A DNA stretch of 64,000 bases, from assembly GCA_041918155.1 (NCBI GenBank), contig JAYRWH010000078.1, positions 1 through 64,000 of the forward strand. Direction: 5' to 3'. This document shows positions 15,194-24,081 of the stretch, piece by piece. Position 1 is the first letter of the stretch; every line of letters starts with the position of its first letter. The translations under genes and the position numbers were made by a program. The DNA comes from UBA668 sp041918155. Lineage in GTDB: Bacteria > Actinomycetota > Acidimicrobiia > Acidimicrobiales > Ilumatobacteraceae. The notes beneath the pieces are model-generated. The model ran no database searches and was not told the DNA's origin. It worked only from the letters and a program-made list of their open reading frames with translations.

Positions 15194-16122
15194 CGAGCGA
15201 GCACCTCGGCGGCCGCGATGCGGCCGAGGTCGACCCACTCGGGCGGCGAATCCACGGTGGCGCCCGCACCAAGTCGCAGCAGCAGGTCGCGCAGCCAGCG
15301 CTCGCTCGCGACCGGCAGCTCGATGCGCCACCCATCGCCGTCCTCGGCGACAGACGTCGTCGGGTAGCGCTCACTCACCCAGGCACCGGCGGCGGGCACG
15401 CGCAGCACGACTGTGGGCAGGTCGGCGTCGGCGAACCAGGAGTCGATCGCCGGCGCCACGACCTTCCGCGGCTCGTCGATGGTGCCGGTGGCTTCGGCGC
15501 GCTCGATGCGATCGACGCGGAACGTGCGTTCCTCGCCGCTCAGCTGGTCGTCCGCGATCACGTACCAGAGGCCGTGATCAACGAAGACCAGGCGAGGCGT
15601 GATCTCGCGCTCGGTGATGCGATCGGCGTGGGCCGACCAGTAGGTGATGCGCAGCCGCGCGTTGGCGACCGACGCATCGCGCAGCTCAGCCGTCAGCGGC
15701 GGCGCGGCCGTATCGATCACGAGCCCGTCCTCGCCGAGGACGGCGGCAAGCTTGGCCAGCGCCCGGTCGAGCGCACCGTCGCCGTCGTCCCCACCGCCGG
15801 TGAGTTCGCGGGCGACGCGGGCCGCGGCGAGCATGGCGAAGCCCTCCGGCGCGGTCAGCCGCAGGGGGCGGGTGAACAGCCGCGGCACCCCGGTCTGGAT
15901 CATGCCCTCGTCGATGAACACATCGACCATCTCGTCGACGAATGGTGGCAGGCCGCACATCGCCGCCAGCTCGAGGTCGCGCACGAGTTCGGCCTCACTG
16001 AGATCGAACCGAGCCGCGGCTTCGACGACGGACACCTCGCCGCGTTCCATCAGCCACGGCAGCATCACCAGCAAGCGGCGCAGCCGATCGGCCGTGGGGC
16101 GCGGGCCACGACGCGCGCTCAC
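15172..16122 (-). CDS. pafC: WYL-domain transcriptional regulator, PafC-like
   Basis: A 316-residue protein with an N-terminal winged-helix-like region (RRLLVMLPWLMERGEVSV) and a C-terminal WYL domain (HGLWYVIADD, RTFRVDRIERAE). In mycobacteria PafB and PafC form a heterodimer that activates the LexA-independent DNA-damage response, with the WYL domain sensing single-stranded DNA. It overlaps its partner by GTGA and starts there at GTG 16122. Length and pairing fit PafC; the proteasome genes that usually neighbour pafBC are not in the window. Next to an exonuclease gene, though on the opposite strand. Confidence 0.83.
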   Translation of the reverse strand: MSARRGPRPTADRLRRLLVMLPWLMERGEVSVVEAAARFDLSEAELVRDLELAAMCGLPPFVDEMVDVFIDEGMIQTGVPRLFTRPLRLTAPEGFAMLAAARVARELTGGGDDGDGALDRALAKLAAVLGEDGLVIDTAAPPLTAELRDASVANARLRITYWSAHADRITEREITPRLVFVDHGLWYVIADDQLSGEERTFRVDRIERAEATGTIDEPRKVVAPAIDSWFADADLPTVVLRVPAAGAWVSERYPTTSVAEDGDGWRIELPVASERWLRDLLLRLGAGATVDSPPEWVDLGRIAAAEVLARYEANRG

Positions 16123-17039
16123 CGGGCCACCATCGCGGCCAGCCAGTCGACGACATCGGCCCTCACCTCGCGCGGAGCGAGCACCTCCGCGTTCACGCCG
16201 AGCCCGAACAACCACGAGCGGAACGCGTCGAGGTTGGCGCACGGCACCGCGATCACCACGGCACCGGCGGGGCGGCGCTCGACGACGGCGTCGTCACCGA
16301 GTTCGCGCACCACCGCGGCGGCCCGTGGCGGCTCGACGAGCACGAGCGCGCGGGCCTCGGGCTCGTCGCCGAGCAGCTTGGGGTCGGCGGGGAACGAGTC
16401 GCGCGGGTCGAACCCGACTGGCCGCGCAAAGGCGGCACGATCGCCGACGGTGACATCGCCGTCGATGCGATCGACGCGATACGTGCGCACCTCGTCGTGG
16501 CCGAGGTCGAAGCCGATCACGTACCAGAAGCGCTCGCGCAGCAGCAGCGAGTAGGGCTGCAGCACGCGCTCCTTGCCCCGGTAGCCGAACGTCACCTCGG
16601 CGCGGCCGGCGGCCGCCTCGCGCAGCGCCGGCAAGGCCGGCAGCTCGGGAATGTTGGCCACCACCACCGGTGAGGAGCCGGCGCCGCCACCGAGCTTCAG
16701 CAGGCCGAACTGGGCGTCGACCATCCGCGCCGCGGCGACGGCGACTTGCAGGGCTCGTTGCTCGTCGGGCTCGAGTTGCAGGTCAGCGAGCTCGTACTTC
16801 GCCCGTTCGATCCAGTACCCGGTCTTGCCCGCATCGCTGCCGGCGAGCACCTCGCTCTCCAGCGGCACACCGATGTCACGCAGCAACGCCTTGTCGCGCT
16901 CGAACGCGCCGCGCAGCGCTGACTCACCCGCGGGGTACTGGCCGGCGAGTTCATGGCCGATGTGCTCGAGCGTCAAGGGCGCGCGCGTCGCCATCAGCAG
17001 CGCCACCAGGTTGGTGATCCGCTCGAGCGCGTCGGTCAT
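16119..17039 (-). CDS. pafB: WYL-domain transcriptional regulator, PafB-like
   Basis: A 306-residue relative of the following gene, with a clearer N-terminal HTH (ERITNLVALLMATRAPLTLEH-like opening) and a WYL domain (RFWYVIGFDLGHDE, RTYRVDRIDGD). Together with the PafC-like protein it probably forms the DNA-damage-sensing activator PafBC. Its ATG directly abuts the stop of the hydroxyacyl-CoA dehydrogenase gene, so these three genes read as one operon, an unusual partner for pafBC. Confidence 0.85.
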   Translation of the reverse strand: MTDALERITNLVALLMATRAPLTLEHIGHELAGQYPAGESALRGAFERDKALLRDIGVPLESEVLAGSDAGKTGYWIERAKYELADLQLEPDEQRALQVAVAAARMVDAQFGLLKLGGGAGSSPVVVANIPELPALPALREAAAGRAEVTFGYRGKERVLQPYSLLLRERFWYVIGFDLGHDEVRTYRVDRIDGDVTVGDRAAFARPVGFDPRDSFPADPKLLGDEPEARALVLVEPPRAAAVVRELGDDAVVERRPAGAVVIAVPCANLDAFRSWLFGLGVNAEVLAPREVRADVVDWLAAMVAR

Positions 17040-17927
17040 TCAGCGGCTCTGGTGGTAGTCGTAGAAGCCGCGGCCGGTCTTGCGGCCAAGCAGGCCGGCC
17101 TCCACCATGCGCGAGAGCAGCGGCGGCGGAGCGTAGAGGGGCTCTTTGAACTCCGTATAGAGGCTGTCGGCAACGGCCATCGTGGTGTCGAGGCCGATGA
17201 GGTCGGCGAGGTGCAGCGGGCCCATCGGATGGTTGCAGCCCTCCACCATGCCGGCGTCGATGTCGTCGGCGGTGGCGAAGCCCGACTCCATCATGCGGAT
17301 CGCAGAAAGGATGTACGGGATGAGCAGGGCGTTGACCACGAACCCAGCACGGTCCTGGCTACGGATCACCCGTTTGTGCAACACGTCGGTGGCGAAGCCG
17401 TTCGCGCGATCGACAGTTTCGGGCGAGGTGAGCAGCGACGTCACCAGCTCGACGAGGCGCAGCACGGGCACCGGGTTGAAGAAGTGAATGCCGATCACCT
17501 GCTCGGGCCGCTGGGTGGCGATGCCGAGCTTCATGATCGGGATCGAGCTCGTATTGCTCGCGAGGATCGCCGTCGGGTCGGTGACCATCGCGTCGAGCTT
17601 GCGGAACACGTCGGTCTTCATCGCCTCGTCCTCGACGACCGCCTCCACGACGAGCTGGCGATCGGCGAAGTCGCCGTAATCGGTGGTGAAGGAGAGCTTG
17701 GCGAGCGCGGCGTCGCGCTCCTCCTCGGCCATCTTCCCGGAGCGCACACCGCGGTCGAGGCTGGTCACGAGGCGGCTGCGGCCACGCTCGCACGCCTCCG
17801 GGCTGATCTCCAGCACGAGCACCTCGCGGCCGGCCCGGGCGCACACTTCGGCGATGCCGGCACCCATCAGGCCGGCGCCGATCACGCCCACTCGGTCAAT
17901 TGCTTTGATGTCATTGGATTCACTCAT
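17040..17927 (-). CDS. 3-hydroxyacyl-CoA (3-hydroxybutyryl-CoA) dehydrogenase
   Basis: A 295-residue NAD(P)-dependent enzyme oxidising 3-hydroxyacyl-CoA in beta-oxidation or reducing acetoacetyl-CoA. The dinucleotide fold has GVIGAGLMGAG (about 14-24); the catalytic region shows SNTSSIPI and GIHFFNPVP with the conserved His; the C-terminal domain has NHPMGPLHLADLIGLD and ends GRGFYDY. This is the short single-domain type (Hbd/FadB2). The ATG at 17927 is chosen over upstream in-frame starts because the fold begins soon after it. Immediately upstream of pafB. Confidence 0.92.
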   Translation of the reverse strand: MSESNDIKAIDRVGVIGAGLMGAGIAEVCARAGREVLVLEISPEACERGRSRLVTSLDRGVRSGKMAEEERDAALAKLSFTTDYGDFADRQLVVEAVVEDEAMKTDVFRKLDAMVTDPTAILASNTSSIPIMKLGIATQRPEQVIGIHFFNPVPVLRLVELVTSLLTSPETVDRANGFATDVLHKRVIRSQDRAGFVVNALLIPYILSAIRMMESGFATADDIDAGMVEGCNHPMGPLHLADLIGLDTTMAVADSLYTEFKEPLYAPPPLLSRMVEAGLLGRKTGRGFYDYHQSR

Positions 17928-17974
17928 CGCCCACCACTCTGCCCCATGGCGGGGGTCATCAGTTGCATCGCCCC

Positions 17975-17986
17975 TACCCTGGCAGT
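17975..17986 (+). promoter_or_regulatory. Leaderless-type promoter of the RlmI-like gene
   Basis: TACCCT (17975-17980) ends six bases before the GTG start at 17987; it lies in the 59-base gap divergent from the dehydrogenase gene. Confidence 0.5.
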
Positions 17987-19222
17987 GTGACATCGCTCTC
18001 GCGGCTCCCCCGCCCCTCCGCCTCACGGCTGGCCGTACGCGTCACCCCCGATGCCCTGCGCCAGATCCGCGCCGGCCACCCCTGGGTGTTCGAGCGGTCG
18101 ATCGAGTCGATCAAGGGCGATGGCAAGTCGGGCGACCTGGCCGTGGTGTTCGACAGCGAGCGGCGTTTCGCGGCCATCGGCCTGTACGACCCGGACAGCC
18201 CGATGCGGCTGAAGATGCTGCACCACGGCAAGCCCGTCACGATCGACCGCAGCTTCTGGCTCGAGCGCCTGCAGGCCGCGGCCGACCGCCGTGCCCCGCT
18301 CGTCGCCCGCGGCGACACCACCGGCTACCGCGTCGTCAACGGCGAGAACGACGCGATGCCGGGCCTCGTGCTCGACCGGTACGCGCAGACGTTCGTGCTG
18401 AAGCTCTACAACCCGATCTGGGTGCCGCACCTCGCCGAGCTGGTGCCGGCGATCGACGACCTGTTCCACCCCGAGTCGCTCGTGCTGCGCCATGCCCGCA
18501 ACTTCGACCTCGCCGCGCTGCACGGCCTCGAAGAGGGCGACGCGCTGTTGGGCACCGCGCCCACCGAGCCGGTGCTGTTCCGTGAGGCCGGGCTGACGTT
18601 CGAGGCCGATGTCGTGCACGGCCAGAAGACCGGCCACTTCCTCGACCAGCGCGAGAACCGCGAAAGGGTTCGCGGTCTCACCGCCGGGGCCAAGGTGCTC
18701 GACATGTTCGCCGCCACCGGTGGCTTCACGGTCAACGCCGCGGCCGGCGGGGCCACCGATGTCGTCGCTGTCGACATTAGCGAGCCCACGCTTGCCGCCG
18801 CCACGCGCAACCTGGCGCACAACAGCTCCCTGCCGGAAGTGAGCGCCTGCCGCTTCCGCCCGATCGTGGGCGATGCGCTCGAGGTGATGGACCGGTTGTA
18901 CCGCAACGGCGAACGGTTCGACGTCGTGATCGTCGACCCGCCTTCTTTCACCCCGCGCCAGACGAGCGTCGACCGCGCACTCGCCGCGTACACGCGGCTC
19001 ACCGAGCGCGGCGTACGGCTCGTGCGGCCCGGTGGGTGGTTTGTGCAGGCCTCGTGCAGCAGCCGGGTGATCGCCGACGACTTCCACCGCACCGTCGCGC
19101 TCGCGGCGGCGAACGCCGGGCGCCCGCTCGACGAGTGGAAGCGCACCGGCCACCCGATCGACCACCCAGCCACGTTCGCCGAGGGTTCGTACTTGAAGGC
19201 CGTCTTCGCCCGCGTGCCCTGA
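17987..19222 (+). CDS. RlmI-like class I SAM-dependent rRNA methyltransferase
   Basis: A 411-residue protein of the COG1092 type. The N-terminal PUA-like RNA-binding domain includes AGHPWVFERSIE; the catalytic domain has the SAM loop VLDMFAATGGFTVNA, the acidic motif VVAVDISE and the motif IV VDPPSFTPR, with CSSR later as candidate catalytic cysteine. E. coli RlmI methylates C1962 of 23S rRNA to m5C; the exact target here is inferred only. GTG start at 17987 supported by the -10 spacing. Confidence 0.88.
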   Translation: MTSLSRLPRPSASRLAVRVTPDALRQIRAGHPWVFERSIESIKGDGKSGDLAVVFDSERRFAAIGLYDPDSPMRLKMLHHGKPVTIDRSFWLERLQAAADRRAPLVARGDTTGYRVVNGENDAMPGLVLDRYAQTFVLKLYNPIWVPHLAELVPAIDDLFHPESLVLRHARNFDLAALHGLEEGDALLGTAPTEPVLFREAGLTFEADVVHGQKTGHFLDQRENRERVRGLTAGAKVLDMFAATGGFTVNAAAGGATDVVAVDISEPTLAAATRNLAHNSSLPEVSACRFRPIVGDALEVMDRLYRNGERFDVVIVDPPSFTPRQTSVDRALAAYTRLTERGVRLVRPGGWFVQASCSSRVIADDFHRTVALAAANAGRPLDEWKRTGHPIDHPATFAEGSYLKAVFARVP

Positions 19223-19262
19223 AACCGCGCACTCGCCGTTGCCAGTCGGGCAGACTGGCGCG

Positions 19263-20882
19263 ATGCAGCCCATCTCCCGTCGCGCCTTCCTCGTGTCCGC
19301 CGCGGTCGTCGTCGTGACCGGGTGCAGCGACTCGGCACACAACTCCGTCTCCACCTTCACCCCGGCGAGCGGCGGCACCGATGGCGGCACCACGCCGGGC
19401 ACCACCGCCTCGCCCACCACGGCCGAAGCGCCCGCGGCTGCTCTGCCCGGAGACCCGTTCACGCTCGGCGTCGCCTCGGGCGACCCCGATGCCACGGGCG
19501 TCGTGCTCTGGACCCGCCTCGCCCCCGATCCGTTGAACGGCGGGGGCATGCCCGCAGGCGACATCGACGTGTTGTGGGAGGTGAGCGCCTCACCCAAGTT
19601 CGCGGACGTCGCCTCCAGCGGCATCGCCGCGGCGCCAGCCGATCACGGTCATGCCGTGCACGTGGTGGCCGCGCTCGAACCCGGCGACTGGTACTACCGC
19701 TTCCGCGTCGGCGAGTACACCAGCCCGACCGGGGTCACCCGGCGCGCCCCCGCCCCCGGCGACGCGGTGGAGGGCGCTCGCTTCGCAGCCGCGAGCTGCC
19801 AGAACTACGCCGACGGCCAGTACACGGCCCACGGCGACATCGCCGAGCAGCGGCCCGACTTCCTCGTGTGGCTCGGCGACTACATCTACGAGTCGGCGGG
19901 CGCCGATGGTGCCGAGCCCGCCGACCGCGTGCACCTCGGCCCGGAGCCGACCGACCTCATCTCGTACCGCAACCGCTACGCCCGCTACAAGACCGACCCC
20001 CACCTGCAGGCATCGCACGCGGCGTGCCCGTGGTTCGTGATCTGGGACGACCACGAGGTGGAGAACAACTACGCCGGCCTCTCCCCGCAGGATCCCGCCG
20101 ACGCTGCCGGCTTCGCTGCCCGCCGGGCGGCGGCCTACCAGGTCTGGTGGGAGCACCAGCCGACCCGCCTCGACCCGCCCGCCGCCGACGCCGACGGCGA
20201 GTACCGCATCTACCGTGACGTCCAATGGGGCGACCTCATCGAGCTCGCCCTGCTCGACGGTCGCCAGTACCGCAGCGACCAGGCGTGCGGCGACGTCACA
20301 CTCTCTCTCGCACCAGCGTGCCCGGAGACCACCGACCCGAACCGGACGATGCTCGGCGCCGAGCAAGAGCAGTGGCTGCTCGACACGCTCGCCGCCTCAT
20401 CCGCGGCATGGAACGTCGTCGGCAACCAGGTGGTGCTCGCCGACGCCACCCTCGGCGCGGCGGTGCTGAACTACGACCAGTGGGACGGCTACCCGGTGGC
20501 CCGTGATCGCTTGCTGCAGGCGTTCGCCGATCGCCAGATCGACAACCTGGTGGTACTCACCGGCGACATCCACCTGGCCGCCGTCGCCCAGTTGCGGGCC
20601 GGCGACCGGGCCACCGGACGCGATGTCGGCGTCGAGTTCGTCACCACCTCGATCAGCTCCGAGGGGCTCATCGGCGACGGGTTCGGCGACGTGCTGAAGG
20701 CGTTCCCCGACCTCATCGATGCGGAACTGACCCACCGCGGGTATGTCCTGCACACCGTCACGCGACAGGTGTGGAGCGCTGAGTACCGCATCGTCACCGA
20801 TGTCAGCTCGGCCGCCAGCGAGGTCACCACCTACGGCACCTACGAGGTGCAGACCGGCACGAACCAGGTGACCAAGTCGTGA
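19263..20882 (+). CDS. PhoD-family alkaline phosphatase/phosphodiesterase, exported
   Basis: A 539-residue metallophosphoesterase. The N-terminus SRRAFLVSAAVVVVTGCSD combines a twin-arginine export motif with a lipobox, so it is probably a Tat-exported lipoprotein. The PhoD domain has AASCQNY, WLGDYIYES, VIWDDHEVENNY and LTGDIHLAAV, which supply the metal ligands. PhoD enzymes release phosphate from phosphodiesters and monoesters under phosphate limitation. A Ser/Thr/Gly/Ala-rich linker follows the lipobox. CAGACT lies six bases before the ATG. Stop overlaps the next small gene by GTGA. Confidence 0.9.
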   Translation: MQPISRRAFLVSAAVVVVTGCSDSAHNSVSTFTPASGGTDGGTTPGTTASPTTAEAPAAALPGDPFTLGVASGDPDATGVVLWTRLAPDPLNGGGMPAGDIDVLWEVSASPKFADVASSGIAAAPADHGHAVHVVAALEPGDWYYRFRVGEYTSPTGVTRRAPAPGDAVEGARFAAASCQNYADGQYTAHGDIAEQRPDFLVWLGDYIYESAGADGAEPADRVHLGPEPTDLISYRNRYARYKTDPHLQASHAACPWFVIWDDHEVENNYAGLSPQDPADAAGFAARRAAAYQVWWEHQPTRLDPPAADADGEYRIYRDVQWGDLIELALLDGRQYRSDQACGDVTLSLAPACPETTDPNRTMLGAEQEQWLLDTLAASSAAWNVVGNQVVLADATLGAAVLNYDQWDGYPVARDRLLQAFADRQIDNLVVLTGDIHLAAVAQLRAGDRATGRDVGVEFVTTSISSEGLIGDGFGDVLKAFPDLIDAELTHRGYVLHTVTRQVWSAEYRIVTDVSSAASEVTTYGTYEVQTGTNQVTKS

Positions 20883-21112
20883 TCGTCGTCGCTACTCCGA
20901 AGCGGGTGATGGAACTGCCTCGCGCGCTCATCACTGATGTCGACGTCACCAAGGTGCTGCGCTTCCCGGGCCGCTACGCGCCGCTGACCCGGTCGATGGT
21001 GGTGCTGCGCGCGGGCGAGGCCGCCGGAATGGCCATTCTGGTGCACGATCCCGAGCTGTTCGCCGCCACGCTCAGGATGAACCACCGGCCCGGTGCTGCC
21101 GGTACCAGCTGA
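20879..21112 (+). CDS. Small hypothetical protein after phoD
   Basis: A 77-residue frame starting at GTG in a GTGA overlap with the phosphatase stop. The translation is mixed hydrophobic/charged (RALITDVDVTKVLRFPGRY) with no signal peptide or known motif. Support is only the coupling arrangement typical of this genome; it also overlaps the end of convergent pgi by 41 bases. Function unknown. Confidence 0.5.
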   Translation: MIVVATPKRVMELPRALITDVDVTKVLRFPGRYAPLTRSMVVLRAGEAAGMAILVHDPELFAATLRMNHRPGAAGTS

Positions 21113-22685
21113 TCAGGGCTGACGTGCTCGCGTCGTGGTGCGGCTCATCACCCGAGGTGAGCTCGGGGGTGATCCGGTTGGCGAGTGCCTTGCCGAGCTC
21201 GACGCCCCACTGGTCGAAGCTGTTCACACCCCACACCACGCCCTGCACGAACACAATGTGCTCATAGAGAGCGATGAGCTGGCCGAGCACCGAGGGGGTG
21301 AGCTGCGGCGCCATGATCGTCGTGCTTGGACGATTGCCGGGGAACACCCGGTGCGGCTGCTGGTGGGCCGGCGTGCCCTCGGCCTGCACCTCGGCCAGCG
21401 TCTTGCCGAACGCGAGCGCCTCGCCCTGCGCCAGCAGGTTCGCGGTGAGCAGGTCGTGCTGCGCGAGGAGGGGATCGTTCGGACGGGCAAAGCCGATGAA
21501 GTCGACCGGCACGAGGTGGGTGCCCTGGTGGAGCAGTTGGTAGAACGCGTGCTGGCCGTTCGTGCCCGGCTCGCCCCACACCACCGGGCCGGTGGTGATC
21601 GCGACCTCGTTGCCGTCGAGACGCACCCGCTTGCCATTGCTCTCCATGTCGAGCTGTTGCAGGTAGGCGGCGAAGCGGCGCAGCTCGTGCGCATACGGCA
21701 ACACCGCCTTCGTGGACGCACCGAGCACATTGTGGTACCAGACGCCGAGCAGGCCGATCAGCACCGGCGCGTTCTGCGCGAGCGGCGCAGTGCGGAAGTG
21801 GGTGTCGATCGTGTGGAAGCCATCGAGGAACTCACGGAATCCATCGGGGCCGATGGCGATCATCAGCGACAGGCCGATCGCCGAGTCCACCGAGTAGCGG
21901 CCGCCGACCCAGTCCCAGAAGCCGAACATGTTGGCCGTGTCGATGCCGAACTCGGCCACCTTCACCGCGTTGGTGCTGACCGCGACGAAGTGGCGGGCGA
22001 CGGCGTCGTCGCCGAGCGCGCCCGTGAGCCAGCGGCGCGCCTCCATCGCATTCGTGATCGTCTCGATCGTGGTGAACGTCTTCGAGCTGATCACGAACAG
22101 GGTCGTCGCGGGATCGAGGTCGAGCAGGTTGGAATGGATGTCGGCGCCGTCGACATTGCTGACGAAGCGGCACGTGAGCTCCGGGCCACCGAAGGCCTCC
22201 AGCGCGAGGTAGGCCATCGCCGGGCCGAGGTCGCTGCCGCCGATGCCGATGTTCACGACCGTGCGGATGGGCTGGCCGGTCGCGCCGCGCCACTCGCCCG
22301 AGCGCACGGCCGTCGCGAATCGGGCCATTTCGTCGAGCACCACGTGCACGTCGGGTACCACGTCGTGGCCGTCGACGATCACGCTCGCCGAACGCGGGGC
22401 GCGCAGCGCGGTGTGCAGCACGGCGCGCTGCTCGGTGGTGTTGATTCGCTCACCGGCGAACATTGCCTCGCGGCGTTGTTCCACACCCGCGGTGCGGGCA
22501 ACGGCGAGCAGCGCGGCGACCACCGCGTCGTCGATGAGGTGCTTCGACCAGTCGATGCGCAGGTCGCCCGCCTGGGTGAGGTAGCGCTCCGCACGCCGGG
22601 GATCGGAGGCGAACAGGTCGCGCAGGTGCGGCGGACGAGGCGTGGCGAGCAGGGTTGCCCACTCAGGAGTGGTGGAGATGTCCAT
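21072..22685 (-). CDS. pgi: Glucose-6-phosphate isomerase
   Basis: A 537-residue enzyme interconverting glucose 6-phosphate and fructose 6-phosphate. The family signatures are clear: NIGIGGSDLGPAMAY, the SKTFTT phosphate loop, DWVGGRYSVDSAIGL, and VWGEPGTNGQHAFYQLLHQG with the catalytic Glu and His. Length is that of the long bacterial/eukaryotic type. The ATG at 22685 follows TAGCGT by eight bases. No metabolic neighbours are linked to it. Confidence 0.96.
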   Translation of the reverse strand: MDISTTPEWATLLATPRPPHLRDLFASDPRRAERYLTQAGDLRIDWSKHLIDDAVVAALLAVARTAGVEQRREAMFAGERINTTEQRAVLHTALRAPRSASVIVDGHDVVPDVHVVLDEMARFATAVRSGEWRGATGQPIRTVVNIGIGGSDLGPAMAYLALEAFGGPELTCRFVSNVDGADIHSNLLDLDPATTLFVISSKTFTTIETITNAMEARRWLTGALGDDAVARHFVAVSTNAVKVAEFGIDTANMFGFWDWVGGRYSVDSAIGLSLMIAIGPDGFREFLDGFHTIDTHFRTAPLAQNAPVLIGLLGVWYHNVLGASTKAVLPYAHELRRFAAYLQQLDMESNGKRVRLDGNEVAITTGPVVWGEPGTNGQHAFYQLLHQGTHLVPVDFIGFARPNDPLLAQHDLLTANLLAQGEALAFGKTLAEVQAEGTPAHQQPHRVFPGNRPSTTIMAPQLTPSVLGQLIALYEHIVFVQGVVWGVNSFDQWGVELGKALANRITPELTSGDEPHHDASTSALISWYRQHRAGGSS

Positions 22686-22699
22686 CGACCCCGACGCTA
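22686..22699 (-). promoter_or_regulatory. Leaderless-type promoter of pgi
   Basis: Minus-strand TAGCGT (22694-22699) lies eight bases before the pgi ATG, with no Shine-Dalgarno between. Confidence 0.45.
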
Positions 22700-22731
22700 G
22701 TGCCGCGCCTCACCCGCGTGCCCTGTTGCCG

Positions 22732-23295
22732 TCAGATGTACCACTGCAACGAGGCGACCACCTCGTCGTAGCGCGATGGCTTCGCGTTGTCGGGCCCGAC
22801 TCCGATCACCAAGAGTGCCGTCGTTCCGTGGATGACAGCGGTGAGGTACCCATATCCGTCGCTGTCGATCACCACCGCCCGACGGGCCGGATCCGTACCC
22901 AGCACGAACTCCTCCTCCTCGGTCAAGCGGCCGCCGCTCTCGGCGACACCCGCGAGCCAGGCATGGAGGAGGATCTGTGGGTCAACCTGTGCTCCCAACA
23001 GATCGGCCGACACGACACCGTAGAACTCGGCGGCCGGATCGGTGTGCCACGTGGTCGTGGTGAGCATGGTCCCCTCCAGCCCCGCTTGGTCGAACTCCGA
23101 CGTGAAGGGCAAGGGCAGAGCGAGGCTGAAGGTTCCATTGGAGACGACGTAGTCGAGGCCCGCCGATGGGTCCGCCGTCGGGGCGATGCCGGCTTCGACC
23201 TTGTCGACGACGGTCGTCATGCCGAGGTAGCCGCCGACGCCCGACGCGGCGATCAGCACGACCGACACCACCGCTCCCAGGATCCTCGACAACAT
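22732..23295 (-). CDS. Secreted or membrane-anchored hypothetical protein, paralogue of the next gene
   Basis: A 187-residue protein with an N-terminal hydrophobic segment (residues about 4-26) predicting a membrane anchor or signal peptide. The extracellular part contains GTFSLALPLPF and ends with ARRAVVIDSDGYGYLTAV and YDEVVASLQWYI. These blocks line up with the upstream gene's TFSLVLPALPE, GRRAVINTSGTWTYITLL and YTAAIESLVWKA, so the pair arose by duplication. A GAGGT precedes the ATG. Function unknown; I see no catalytic motif. Confidence 0.75.
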   Translation of the reverse strand: MLSRILGAVVSVVLIAASGVGGYLGMTTVVDKVEAGIAPTADPSAGLDYVVSNGTFSLALPLPFTSEFDQAGLEGTMLTTTTWHTDPAAEFYGVVSADLLGAQVDPQILLHAWLAGVAESGGRLTEEEEFVLGTDPARRAVVIDSDGYGYLTAVIHGTTALLVIGVGPDNAKPSRYDEVVASLQWYI

Positions 23296-23304
23296 GACGG
23301 GACC

Positions 23305-23997
23305 TCAGGCCTTCCAGACCAAGCTCTCGATAGCGGCCGTGTAGACGGCGGGTGCTTGAGCCGCCGTGGTATCGGCCACCACGGCCAGCAGGCTGTTGCC
23401 GTGCCACAGGAGTGTGATGTAGGTCCATGTACCCGATGTGTTGATCACGGCCCGCCGTCCGAGGTCGACCCCGACCGTGATGCTCTCGTTCGTGGGAACC
23501 GTGGCGCCGGCGACACTGCCGCCGGCGGCGACGATCGAATCGAACAACGCCTGCACGTCGAAGCCGCCGGCGGCGACGACTTGCGAGTAATCGGCGGAGT
23601 AGACGACGATCCGGTCAGGCGCCATGTCCACCGTCCAACGCGTCGCCGGGACGGTTGCCGCACCCGTGCTGCTGGATTCCTGCGTCTCCTCCGGCAGGGC
23701 CGGCAGCACGAGGCTGAACGTGGGCGCGTCGAGTGTGTAGCCGACCGTGCCGGGCGGCGTCGTCACCGCCGGCGTGCTGTTGCCGGGCACCGTGGAGCCA
23801 GAGCCGTCGCTTCCCGCCGTGGTGTTCTGCGGAAACTGCACGGTGCCCGTGGACGGTGAGGCGCCCGCTGCCCCGGACTCGGATGGCGAGTCGCGAACGA
23901 CCACGTAGGCGAGCGCGCCACAGGTCAGCATCAACACGCCGGTGAGCACCACGAGGAGCAGTTTGGAGGAGGAACGAGTCGAGACGGCATCCGCCAT
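23305..23997 (-). CDS. Secreted or membrane-anchored hypothetical protein with Ser/Thr/Gly linker
   Basis: A 230-residue protein: an N-terminal transmembrane segment (SKLLLVVLTGVLMLTCGALAY, residues about 11-31), then a low-complexity Ser/Thr/Gly/Pro linker to about residue 80, then the domain shared with the following gene. The linker would hold the domain away from the membrane. The ATG at 23997 is chosen over the in-frame start at 24066 because it begins directly before the membrane segment. Nine bases separate it from its paralogue, so they form a two-gene operon, divergent from the serine hydrolase. Confidence 0.75.
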   Translation of the reverse strand: MADAVSTRSSSKLLLVVLTGVLMLTCGALAYVVVRDSPSESGAAGASPSTGTVQFPQNTTAGSDGSGSTVPGNSTPAVTTPPGTVGYTLDAPTFSLVLPALPEETQESSSTGAATVPATRWTVDMAPDRIVVYSADYSQVVAAGGFDVQALFDSIVAAGGSVAGATVPTNESITVGVDLGRRAVINTSGTWTYITLLWHGNSLLAVVADTTAAQAPAVYTAAIESLVWKA

Positions 23998-24067
23998 AGG
24001 TCGTTCAGCCTGGCACAGATCAAGGCGCCGACGCGAGCGCGTCCGTGGTCGCGGCGGTGCGCTCACC

Positions 24068-24081
24068 TAACGTGGGCGCCG
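24068..24081 (+). promoter_or_regulatory. Leaderless-type promoter of the serine hydrolase
   Basis: TAACGT (24068-24073) lies eight bases before the ATG at 24082. Confidence 0.45.

Noticed and set aside
18023..19624. 533-residue open frame on the minus strand
   Set aside because: It lies antisense to the RlmI-like and PhoD genes, which have clear motifs.
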